Origin: Bacteroidales bacterium
GTDB taxonomy: Bacteria > Bacteroidota > Bacteroidia > Bacteroidales > UBA932
Assembly: GCA_017464245.1 (NCBI GenBank)
Contig: JAFUDV010000054.1
Span: 1-36,091 of the forward strand
Length of the DNA stretch: 36,091 nt
Reading direction: 5' to 3'
Shown: positions 23,975-33,664 of the stretch, one piece after another
Layout: every line of letters begins with the position of its first letter
Position numbering within the stretch: the first letter of the stretch is position 1
Translations under genes and position numbers: made by a program
The notes under the pieces: generated by a model
Told to the model about the DNA's origin: nothing
Seen by the model: only the letters and a program-made list of their open reading frames with translations
The model's database searches: none

Positions 23975-25204
23975 TTACCAGTTCAGGATCTTCTTGAAGT
24001 CGTAGGTCTCCGGGTCGGCGACGTACTTGGCCGCGGCCTCGTAGTCGGCCGGGGTGATGAAGTGGCAGATGTGGTTGAAATAGTTCTGGGAGGTGCCGCC
24101 CTCGATGTTCACCCGGCGCGGAGGAATCTTGCCCTCGGCGTTCTGCAGGTCCTTGAGGTACAGGGGGTGGGACTCGCCGTCGGCATCGACATACACCATG
24201 CAGCCGGTCTCGCCCTTCGCGAAGAGCTCGTAGGCGCCCATGGCGAGTTCGGTGCAGTACGTGAGGTCGTAGCCGATCGGATCCTGGCAGCGGACGTCGT
24301 AGCCGATCTCCACCGGACGGGTCTTGACCTTGAGGCCGATCTTCTTGAACTCCTTCTCGAGGATGTCGTTGAACAGGACCGCCTTGGAGATCTTGCCGAG
24401 CTCCGGATGGCCGTGCTCGTCATAGGTCATGGACACGCCGGCATCCTTGATTTCCTGGGGATCCAGGTCGTGGAACACGCCCTCGGCGACGACGACGGTG
24501 CCGTAGGGAATGCCCAGGAGCTTGCGCTTCAGGATGGCGGAGAGGGCGAGCTTGACGATCTTGTCCAGGCTGATCCCGGTCTTGTTGAACATCTCGGGGA
24601 TGATGGTCATCGGGCAGTGCGTGGCCTCGCCGATCCCCAGGGCCAGGTGACCAGCGCTGCGGCCCATGGCGCTGATGATGAGCCAGTTGCCGCTGGTGCG
24701 GGCATCTTCATAGACGGTGCGGGCCAGGTGGGCACCCTCGTCCTTGGCGGAGTTGAAGCCGAAGGTGGGAGCGTTGTTCGGCAGCGGAAGGTCGTTGTCG
24801 ATGGTCTTAGGCACGTGGATGTTCGCGATCGGATACTGCTTCGCCGCGAGGAACTTGGCGATGCGGTTCGCGGTGGAAGCGGTATCGTCACCGCCCACGG
24901 TCACGAGCAGCTTGATGTTGTTCTCCTGGAACAGGGCCAGGTTGAAGTTTTCCTCGAAATCCTTGTCGGTGGGCTTGAAACGGCTCATCTGCAGGTAGCT
25001 GCCGCCCCGGTTGAAGTAGGCGTCGGCCTTGAAGAAGTCGATGTCCTCGGTGCGCGGGTTCTGGCTGAAAAGGCCGCTGTAACCGCCGTGCAGGCCGATG
25101 ACACGGTAACCGTTGGAAAGGAACGTCTTCGCGACAGACATGACGACAGTGTTCATGCCCGGAGCCGGGCCGCCTCCGCAGAGGATGATGATGGAATCTT
25201 TCAT
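23975..25204 (-). CDS. pfkA: 6-phosphofructokinase, predicted pyrophosphate-dependent
   Basis: The 409-residue protein has the phosphofructokinase core: LCGGGPAPGMNTVV at the N-terminus, VTVGGDDTASTANRIA (GGDD at 104-107), VPKTIDNDLPL (Lys133) and ISAMGRSAGHLALG. In ATP-dependent enzymes the second site reads GGDGS and the loop PGTIDND; Asp107 and Lys133 here are the residues known to mark pyrophosphate-dependent forms. It therefore probably phosphorylates fructose 6-phosphate with PPi, reversibly. The length fits the roughly 400-residue PPi group. The ATG at 25204 lies 37 bases after a -7 element. GH13 follows one base after the stop, which makes a two-gene carbohydrate operon. PPi use is inferred from residues only. 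Confidence 0.9.
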   Translation of the reverse strand: MKDSIIILCGGGPAPGMNTVVMSVAKTFLSNGYRVIGLHGGYSGLFSQNPRTEDIDFFKADAYFNRGGSYLQMSRFKPTDKDFEENFNLALFQENNIKLLVTVGGDDTASTANRIAKFLAAKQYPIANIHVPKTIDNDLPLPNNAPTFGFNSAKDEGAHLARTVYEDARTSGNWLIISAMGRSAGHLALGIGEATHCPMTIIPEMFNKTGISLDKIVKLALSAILKRKLLGIPYGTVVVAEGVFHDLDPQEIKDAGVSMTYDEHGHPELGKISKAVLFNDILEKEFKKIGLKVKTRPVEIGYDVRCQDPIGYDLTYCTELAMGAYELFAKGETGCMVYVDADGESHPLYLKDLQNAEGKIPPRRVNIEGGTSQNYFNHICHFITPADYEAAAKYVADPETYDFKKILNW

Positions 25205-25241
25205 TTTCTATAGAGTTTGTTCGTAATTCCTTTTGGACCCG

Positions 25242-25249
25242 CAAATTTA
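25242..25249 (-). promoter_or_regulatory. Promoter -7 element for pfk/GH13
   Basis: The minus strand reads TAAATTTG, an exact TAnnTTTG match, 37 bases before the pfk ATG at 25204. No clear -33 element is found at 19-21 bases; the arm of the nested hairpin occupies that position. Confidence 0.5.
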
Positions 25250-25261
25250 AGAATTTTTAAT

Positions 25262-25346
25262 TACAAATCCGCGGGATTGGCTTCGTTCCCTTGTATTCTT
25301 TCGTAAAAAGGGGCAATCCTCTAGTTCAAAGCGAAGCGGATTTGTA
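25262..25346. repeat. Nested inverted repeat, 85 bases
   Basis: Three stems nest in order. TACAAATCCGC (25262-25272) pairs with GCGGATTTGTA (25336-25346), eleven perfect pairs. GGATTG (25274-25279) pairs with CAATCC (25314-25319). CCCTT (25288-25292) pairs with AAGGG (25308-25312). A 16-base bulge (25320-25335) lies on one side. There is no T-run. It lies upstream of the pfk -7 element, so it is not in the pfk leader. Confidence 0.6.
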
Positions 25347-25387
25347 TTCATAGCAATTCACTCCTTCCATCGTTGGCGCGTCCTTCT

Positions 25388-25551
25388 TGTACACATCTCG
25401 TACACATCTCGTTTGTACAAGGAAACCACTTAGAAACGGACATTTCATGTACAAGTCTCTCGTTTTTGGCCGATTCCCGCCCGATTCTGGAGGACTTGAT
25501 CAAAAAAACGCGTCTGGAAGGGCATTTCAATGTACAAACGAGATGTGTGCA
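25388..25551. repeat. TGTACA palindrome cluster with 18-base inverted repeat
   Basis: TGTACA occurs at 25388, 25414, 25448 and 25531. Near the left, GTACACATCTC is repeated directly in tandem (25389-25399, 25400-25410). The 18 bases 25402-25419 are the perfect inverted copy of 25531-25548. CATTTCA plus TGTACAA also repeats directly (25441-25454 and 25523-25537, one base inserted). The unit looks like TGTACA joined to a TCTCG-containing spacer in both orientations. Confidence 0.7.
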
Positions 25552-25613
25552 TCAAGGTGTAATCACCAGTTTTGCCCGTATATTAGTGGGCATAGTGAGG
25601 GGTTCAATAATAG

Positions 25614-27779
<2,166 letters not shown>

Positions 27780-27783
27780 GAAG

Positions 27784-28758
27784 ATGGGCTTCTTTGCACG
27801 GATCGCATACCGGACGAAAGTCCTGATTCGCTGGGCGAGGATCGTCGTCAAGCGGGTGATCCGTTTCCTGACCCACGACATGTGGTACCTGGACATGGAG
27901 AAGCTTTCCGCCTGGAAGGCCCGCGCCGTCCGGGACATCAAGGTCGTCTGGCTGATGCTCAAGGTCTTTGCCGACCAGAAGATCGGCTACCAGGTAACGG
28001 CCCTCGCCTACCAGTCCATGATGTCCGTCGTGCCGTTCCTCGCCATCGCCCTGTACCTGACGGACCATGTGGGCATTTCCGACCAGTTCAACGCCTTCCT
28101 GCAGGCCAACATCAGCAACCAGAAACTCATTGCAGACCTTCTCGCCGCATCGGACAAGATCATCGCGACGGCGGAATCCGGCCTGTTCGGATTCATCAGC
28201 ATGGCCTCCTTCTTCTGGATCGTCATCTGGCTGATGATGACGGTCCGCCGGGTGTTCAACAATGTCTGGAAGGTGGAGGAACGGCGGAATTTCTTCCACG
28301 TCCTGGGTGTCGTCCTGGGCGTCATCATCCTCTCTCCGTTCGTCATCGTCCTCTTCTTCTCCGGGTCCGTCGTCTATTCCTCGGTCCTGGACTATGTCGT
28401 CCCGAGCAAGCTGTTCTTTTCCGAAAGTCTCAAGACGATGCTTTCGTGGACCCTGTTCGCGGCATCGGCCGTCCTGATGCTGACCGTGATGTACAAGTAT
28501 ATTCCCGCGGCGCGGGTGCGCCTCCGCCATGCCTTCAAGGCTGCGCTCATCGCCGGCATCGGCTTCACCGCCGTCCAGTACCTGTATCTGGAGACCCAGG
28601 TGATGGTCGCCAAGCAGAACGCCATCTACGGTGTCCTGGCGGCCCTCCCTCTCTTCATGGTCTGGCTGAACCTCCGGTGGACCATCGTCCTGTACGGCGC
28701 GGAGCTGTCCTATTCGTTCCAGAATGTGAATCACCTTAATGTCAAGGAGATACTATGA
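27784..28758 (+). CDS. yihY: YihY/virulence factor BrkB family membrane protein
   Basis: The 324-residue integral membrane protein has a basic N-terminal cytoplasmic segment, then about six hydrophobic helices. Family motifs seen are GYQVTALAYQSMMSVVPFLAIAL in the first helix region, SMASFFWIVIWLMMTVRRVFNNVWKVEERRNFF in the middle, and AIYGVLAALPLFMVWLNLRWTIVLYGAELSYSFQ near the end. Despite old RNase BN and BrkB labels, its function is not established; a transport role is often suggested. It starts four bases after ligA and ends in an ATGA overlap with rel, so it belongs to the ligA-yihY-rel run. Confidence 0.9.
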   Translation: MGFFARIAYRTKVLIRWARIVVKRVIRFLTHDMWYLDMEKLSAWKARAVRDIKVVWLMLKVFADQKIGYQVTALAYQSMMSVVPFLAIALYLTDHVGISDQFNAFLQANISNQKLIADLLAASDKIIATAESGLFGFISMASFFWIVIWLMMTVRRVFNNVWKVEERRNFFHVLGVVLGVIILSPFVIVLFFSGSVVYSSVLDYVVPSKLFFSESLKTMLSWTLFAASAVLMLTVMYKYIPAARVRLRHAFKAALIAGIGFTAVQYLYLETQVMVAKQNAIYGVLAALPLFMVWLNLRWTIVLYGAELSYSFQNVNHLNVKEIL

Positions 28759-30983
28759 GCTATTCCGAGTTTACCGAGAAAGATTACCAGTTGATCCAGC
28801 GGGATTGGGAGGTCCTGTACGCTTCGGCCCGGCGCCGCTGCGCGGACGAGCATGAACTGGACGTGGTCCGGCAGGCTTTCGAATTCGCCAACGAGGCTCA
28901 CAAGAACGTCCGGCGCCGCAGCGGGGAGCCCTACATGCTTCACCCGATCGCAGTGGCCCAGATTGTCGTGGATGACATCGGACTCGGCTACAAGTCCATT
29001 TCCGCCGCCCTGATGCACGACGTCGTGGAGGACACGGACTATACGGTGGAGGACCTGCGGGAGCGGTTCGGCGACAAGATCGCCACCCTCGTGGACGGTC
29101 TCACCAAAATCAAGAACGTCCTGGACTATGAGGACAAGAACAAGGACCGTTCCGCACAGAGCATGCAGGCGGAGAACTTCAAGCGGATCCTCCTGACGCT
29201 CAACGACGATCCCCGCGTCGTGCTCATCAAGCTGGCGGACCGGCTGCACAACTGCCGGACCATCGAGTTCATGCCGGAGCACAAGCGGGACAAGATCCTG
29301 AGCGAGACGATGTTCGTCTTCATTCCCCTCGCCCACCGGCTGGGTCTGTACAGCGTCAAGTCCGAACTGGAGAACATCTGGCTCCGCTACAAGGAACCGG
29401 AGGCCTATGCCGAGATCGACACCAAGATCAACCGCAACATCAAGGAGCGGGAGAAGGAGATGGAGGCTTTTGTGGAGCCCATCGAGGCGGCCCTCACCAA
29501 GGCCGGTTTCCATTTCGAGATCAAGAAGCGGGTCAAGACGCCGTACTCCGCGTGGCACAAGATGCAGGTCAAGCAGATTTCCTTCGAGCAGGTCTATGAC
29601 TTGTTCGCGATCCGGATCATCTTCGACCCGGACCCGAAATCCACCGAGACCGAACGTGACCAGTGCTACCACGTTTTCTCGACAATCACCGGCATCTACC
29701 GGTATATGCCCGAGCGGATCCGCGACTGGGTCCGTCATCCCAAGTCCAACGGTTACGAGGCGCTGCACTGCACCCTCCTGAGCCCGTCCGGCATCTGGGT
29801 TGAGGTCCAGATCCGCACTCGGCGCATGGACGACATCGCGGAGAAGGGCATCGCCGCCCACTGGGCCTACAAGCAGAATGGCTACATCGGCGACAGCGAG
29901 ATGGACCTGTGGCTGTCCCGGATCAAGGAGATCCTCGTGAATCCGGACGTGAACGCCCTGGAACTGCTGGACATCATCCACAACGACCTGACCAGCACGG
30001 AGATCTTCGTCTTTACGCCGAAGGGCGAACAGCGGTCTATCCAGAAAGGGGCCACGGTCCTGGATTTCGCCTACCTGATCCACACCGAGATCGGCAACAA
30101 GGCGATTGCGGCCAAGGTGAACCAGCGGCTGGTTTCCCTGAGCCATGTCGTGAAGACCGGCGACCAGGTGGAGATCATTACGGCCGAGGAGGAGCACCCG
30201 AAGCGGGAATGGCTCCAGTTCCTCAAGACGCGGAAGGCCCGTTCCCTCGTGATGGACTATTTCAAGAACGAGCGGAAACAGACCATGGACTTTGGCCGGA
30301 CGGTGGTGGAAGGCCAGGTCCAGGCCTTGGGTTACAAGCCGTCGGAAGACCTGCTCCAGCGCATCGAGGCGGCTTATGACACTCCTGACCGGGATGAACT
30401 GTACTACCGGGTGGGCGTGGGCGAAATCAAGCTGGACAACCTGTCCGACGTGCTCAAGTCCAAACAGAAAGTCTCGCTCCTGAGGAAGCTTTTCCGCCGC
30501 GAGGAGAAGGCTCCCAAGAAGCCGGAGGAAGTGTATGTCATCGGAGGCAAGGATGACGACGGCCACCAGTTCGTCATCGCGACCTGCTGCAACCCGATTC
30601 CCGGCGATCCCGTCGTGGGCTTCAAGTCTCCCGACGGAAAGATTACCGTCCACAAGAAATCCTGTTCCGTCGCCGAGGAAATCGCGGCCACCCACGGTGA
30701 CTGGGTGGTGGTTCCCAAATGGCTGGAAGAGGCCGGCTCCAAGTCCTTCCTGGTACGGATTTCGCTCAAGGGACTGGACCGGGTGGGCCTGCTGAACGAA
30801 ATCTCCCGTTTCCTCTCCCTGGTGATGGGGGCCAACATGCGCCGGCTCAACCTGAGCGCCGACGAAGGCATCTTCTCCGGCTACATCGACCTGTATGTCA
30901 ACAGCAAGGACGTCCTGGAGCAGATCCTGAAGAAACTCTCCCACATCGACGGCATCGAGTCCGTCTCCCGGAGCGAACTGTAA
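28755..30983 (+). CDS. rel: RelA/SpoT-type (p)ppGpp synthetase/hydrolase
   Basis: The 742-residue protein has the full long-RSH layout. An HD hydrolase domain carries HPIAVAQI (His63) and ALMHDVVEDTDY (His88-Asp89). The synthetase domain includes RVKTPYSAWHKM, DLFAIRIIF, RIRDWVRHPKSNGYEALHC and EVQIRTRRMDDIAEKGIAAHWAYK. TGS follows (IFVFTPKGEQRSIQKGATVLDFAY), then the helical region, a Cys-containing region (VIATCCNPIPGDPVVGF) and a terminal ACT domain. The RIRD segment is closer to the RxKD form of bifunctional Rel/SpoT than to the ExDD form of RelA, and the HD residues are intact, so both synthesis and hydrolysis are expected. It sets the stringent response. It overlaps yihY by four bases and is followed six bases later by a lipoprotein gene. 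Confidence 0.95.
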   Translation: MSYSEFTEKDYQLIQRDWEVLYASARRRCADEHELDVVRQAFEFANEAHKNVRRRSGEPYMLHPIAVAQIVVDDIGLGYKSISAALMHDVVEDTDYTVEDLRERFGDKIATLVDGLTKIKNVLDYEDKNKDRSAQSMQAENFKRILLTLNDDPRVVLIKLADRLHNCRTIEFMPEHKRDKILSETMFVFIPLAHRLGLYSVKSELENIWLRYKEPEAYAEIDTKINRNIKEREKEMEAFVEPIEAALTKAGFHFEIKKRVKTPYSAWHKMQVKQISFEQVYDLFAIRIIFDPDPKSTETERDQCYHVFSTITGIYRYMPERIRDWVRHPKSNGYEALHCTLLSPSGIWVEVQIRTRRMDDIAEKGIAAHWAYKQNGYIGDSEMDLWLSRIKEILVNPDVNALELLDIIHNDLTSTEIFVFTPKGEQRSIQKGATVLDFAYLIHTEIGNKAIAAKVNQRLVSLSHVVKTGDQVEIITAEEEHPKREWLQFLKTRKARSLVMDYFKNERKQTMDFGRTVVEGQVQALGYKPSEDLLQRIEAAYDTPDRDELYYRVGVGEIKLDNLSDVLKSKQKVSLLRKLFRREEKAPKKPEEVYVIGGKDDDGHQFVIATCCNPIPGDPVVGFKSPDGKITVHKKSCSVAEEIAATHGDWVVVPKWLEEAGSKSFLVRISLKGLDRVGLLNEISRFLSLVMGANMRRLNLSADEGIFSGYIDLYVNSKDVLEQILKKLSHIDGIESVSRSEL

Positions 30984-30989
30984 ACGAAT

Positions 30990-32789
30990 ATGAAGAGATT
31001 GTCCAAATACCTGCCCCTGATACCGGCGGCCCTGGTCCTCGGGGCGATGATGTTCCCGTCGGGGTGCGCCAACACGACGACGCCGCCCAGCGGCGGACCC
31101 AAGGACACGATTCCTCCGGTCCTTCTGAAGACGGCTCCCCAGCCCGGAGCGGTGAACGTTCCGACCCACAAGACGCAGATCAAGTTCACCTTCGACGAAT
31201 ACGTGGTCGTGAAGGATCCGTCCAACATCTTCCTGTCTCCTCCGCTGGAAAAGCGGCCCAAGTACAAGCTTTCCGGGAAGAGCCTTGTCGTCACCTTCGA
31301 GTCCGACCTGGACAGCAATACCACTTATACGCTGGATATCACCGGTGCGATCGGGGACAACAACGAGGGGAACATGTTCGAGGGCTTCACCCTGGTGTTC
31401 TCCACCGGCTCCCAGATCGACTCGATGTGCATGACTGGCCTCGTACAGGACTGCAATACGCTCAAGCCCATCAAGGGGGCGACCGTGCTCCTGTATAAGG
31501 ACCATGCCGATTCCGCCGTGTTCCTGCACCGGCCGAATGCGGCTGCCAAGACGGACGAATGGGGCTTCTTCAGCCTGCGGAACATTCAGGACACCGTCTA
31601 TCGGGTGTATGCGATCCGGGATGCGAACGGCAACAACATCTATGAACCGGACCAGGAGAGCATCGCCTTCCTGGACCAGCCCTACCATCCCTCGACCGTC
31701 TTCAACGACTCCATCTACGAGTTCAAGAAGTTCAACATGAAGGACACGGCCCTGTGCCTGGCGCGAAAGACCGACGTGGAACTGAACGTCTTCCGTGAAA
31801 AGCCGTCCAAACAGTTCATCGTCAAGAAGGAACGCGTGGGGCTCCGGACCGCCTTCCTGACCTTCATGGCCCCGGGCGCCAAGGTCAACTCCATGAAAAT
31901 CAAAGGCCTTCCGGCCGAGAAGCTCATCTCCCAGTTCAATCCGCAGGAAGACAGCCTCGAGCTCTGGGTCAACGACCAGCGCAAGATGCCGGATACCCTC
32001 CAGCTCCTCATTAACTATGACAAGACGGACACCCTGGGCAACCTCGTGCCCACGGACGAGACCGTGAAGCTGGCCCTGAGCAAGGAAATGCGGGCCGAGA
32101 TCCAGAAGAGCTCCCAGCGGAACCTCAAGCATGAGGACACCATCGCCGTGTTCAAGTCCGAAGCGGACCCGACCACGGTCGAACAGTACGGCTTCCGCCT
32201 CGAATTCAAGTATCCGCTCATCCAGGAAGCCTGGGATTCCCTGTCGTTCTGGTCCGTGAACCCGCGCCAGCAGGAGAAGAAGGAGAAGTTCAAGGTGACC
32301 CGGGATCCGGAGAACCTCCGCGTCTATACGGTTATGCCGACGGATAAACTCATGCAGGGATTCGACTACCACCTGAAGGTCCCCTACCGGAAATTCCGGG
32401 ACGTGAACGGTTTCTACAACGACAGTACGGAACTCAAGGTCACCCTTCCGAACGACGAGAAGCTCAGCACCATTTCCCTGGAGATGTCCAAGGTCAAGAA
32501 GAACCGCTACATCATCGACCTGCTGGGTGAAAAGCGGGACAAGGTGATCCGCAGCTTCATCATCGATACCGACCAGACCGTCGTCTTCCCCTATGTGAAG
32601 GCCGGCAAGTATTGCCTCCGCATTACGGAGGACCGCAACGGCAACGGCCTTGTCGATACCGGTAACGTCCTGGAACACCGTCAGCCCGAGAAAGTGATGT
32701 TCTTCAAGATCAAGGACCAGTTCCTGATCGACATCCCCGAACGGACGGAGTATGTGCAGAAAATCGACCTGGAGGAACTGTTCCGATGA
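30990..32789 (+). CDS. Ig-like (Big_5-type) domain lipoprotein
   Basis: The 599-residue protein starts with a signal MKRLSKYLPLIPAALVLGAMMFPSGC, with lipidation likely at Cys26 although the lipobox is PSGC rather than LxGC. The next stretch, ANTTTPPSGGPKDTIPPVLLKTAPQPGAVNVPTHKTQIKFTFDEYVVV, is the hallmark of a Bacteroidota lipoprotein family with an N-terminal Big_5 Ig-like domain (about 40-145). A carboxypeptidase-regulatory-like beta domain seems to follow (GLVQDCNTLKPIKGATVLLYKD, about 150-230). The remainder is beta-rich with no named domain. The function is unknown; a periplasmic or surface structural role is likely. It is six bases after rel and overlaps the next gene in an ATGA junction. 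Confidence 0.82.
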   Translation: MKRLSKYLPLIPAALVLGAMMFPSGCANTTTPPSGGPKDTIPPVLLKTAPQPGAVNVPTHKTQIKFTFDEYVVVKDPSNIFLSPPLEKRPKYKLSGKSLVVTFESDLDSNTTYTLDITGAIGDNNEGNMFEGFTLVFSTGSQIDSMCMTGLVQDCNTLKPIKGATVLLYKDHADSAVFLHRPNAAAKTDEWGFFSLRNIQDTVYRVYAIRDANGNNIYEPDQESIAFLDQPYHPSTVFNDSIYEFKKFNMKDTALCLARKTDVELNVFREKPSKQFIVKKERVGLRTAFLTFMAPGAKVNSMKIKGLPAEKLISQFNPQEDSLELWVNDQRKMPDTLQLLINYDKTDTLGNLVPTDETVKLALSKEMRAEIQKSSQRNLKHEDTIAVFKSEADPTTVEQYGFRLEFKYPLIQEAWDSLSFWSVNPRQQEKKEKFKVTRDPENLRVYTVMPTDKLMQGFDYHLKVPYRKFRDVNGFYNDSTELKVTLPNDEKLSTISLEMSKVKKNRYIIDLLGEKRDKVIRSFIIDTDQTVVFPYVKAGKYCLRITEDRNGNGLVDTGNVLEHRQPEKVMFFKIKDQFLIDIPERTEYVQKIDLEELFR

Positions 32790-33664
32790 AAAAGGCCGTC
32801 GTACTCCTCTCCCTCCTTCTGGCGGGATGCCTGACGCTCGGCGCGCAGGAAGAGAAAAAGAAGAATGCCATCGACTTGGAGAAGGAGTTCTTCCAACTCC
32901 CGGATTCGGTGACCAACGAGTATCTGGACGCGACGACCGTTCCGAAGGCCTCCCGGATCAACGATTACTGGATTGTGGGCGTCCATGGCGGCGTATCCGT
33001 CCAGCATGGTTATTTCAACCCGTTGCGCCAGGTGAATTTCTACGTGAACAAACCGGTTTACGGAGCTTCCGTCACCCGGTACGCCACGATGATGAACACG
33101 TTCCCGATTGTGGGCATGGAAGTGGGTTTCCAGCATAATTTCGAAGGTTACAACTTCAAGGAATACGAGTCGGAAGGGTACACCTACCGGCAGAATATCG
33201 ACGGTGCCTACGAGGCGTATATGGAGGTCCCTGAAGCGTTCATCCTGACACACATGCATCTGGACATGGGCTCGTTCGCCAAGATCATGCTCAAGGCGGG
33301 CATGTACGGCGGCTACCGGATGAACATCACCCGGATCGGCCCGTCCGTTTCCGGCATCGAGCACGAATTCCTGGAGACGGACAACCGCTGGACCTACGGC
33401 GTGCAGGGCGGCCTGGGACTGGGATTCATGCTGGACCCGTTCGAGCTGCACCTGGGCGTCCAGATCAAATGGGGATGGTCTTCTTTCTACCAGCCCGATG
33501 TAGCGAGTCCGTATTACTACCGGTTCGCCTATCCGCTGGACGGGGCCGTCACCCTGGGACTGTATTATCAACTGACTCCCCGGAGGGGGCATACCCGCGC
33601 AAAACTCCGCAGGATGGCGCGGGAAATGGTCGCCGAGGAACGGGAACAAAGAGAGCAGCAATAA
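32786..33664 (+). CDS. Predicted outer-membrane beta-barrel protein
   Basis: The 292-residue protein has an N-terminal signal. It could be cut by signal peptidase I after LTLGA (near residue 20), or lipidated at Cys15, because LLAGC is a good lipobox; the common GAQE ending favours the former. The mature sequence alternates hydrophobic and polar residues with many aromatic and glycine positions (WIVGVHGGVSVQHGYF, KIMLKAGMYGGYRMNI, WTYGVQGGLGLGFMLDPFELHLGVQIKWGW, GAVTLGLYYQL), as in small outer-membrane barrels. The last 30 residues are highly charged (RRGHTRAKLRRMAREMVAEEREQREQQ) and unusual after a barrel. I do not recognise a named family. It is translationally linked to the Ig-like lipoprotein and to ispG (TAATG). 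Confidence 0.72.
   Translation: MKKAVVLLSLLLAGCLTLGAQEEKKKNAIDLEKEFFQLPDSVTNEYLDATTVPKASRINDYWIVGVHGGVSVQHGYFNPLRQVNFYVNKPVYGASVTRYATMMNTFPIVGMEVGFQHNFEGYNFKEYESEGYTYRQNIDGAYEAYMEVPEAFILTHMHLDMGSFAKIMLKAGMYGGYRMNITRIGPSVSGIEHEFLETDNRWTYGVQGGLGLGFMLDPFELHLGVQIKWGWSSFYQPDVASPYYYRFAYPLDGAVTLGLYYQLTPRRGHTRAKLRRMAREMVAEEREQREQQ

Noticed and set aside
25388..25551. CRISPR array
   Set aside because: Repeats are short, uneven in spacing and in both orientations; no cas genes are nearby.
28731..32678. Minus-strand open frame of about 1315 codons
   Set aside because: It is antisense to rel and the Ig-like lipoprotein. GC-rich codon use leaves few stops in that frame; the product has no domain and is rich in L/V/H/D/R, as expected of a shadow.
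33469..33663. Upstream extension of ispG by 65 codons
   Set aside because: It overlaps the barrel gene in another frame; the TAATG junction at 33664 gives a normal IspG N-terminus.
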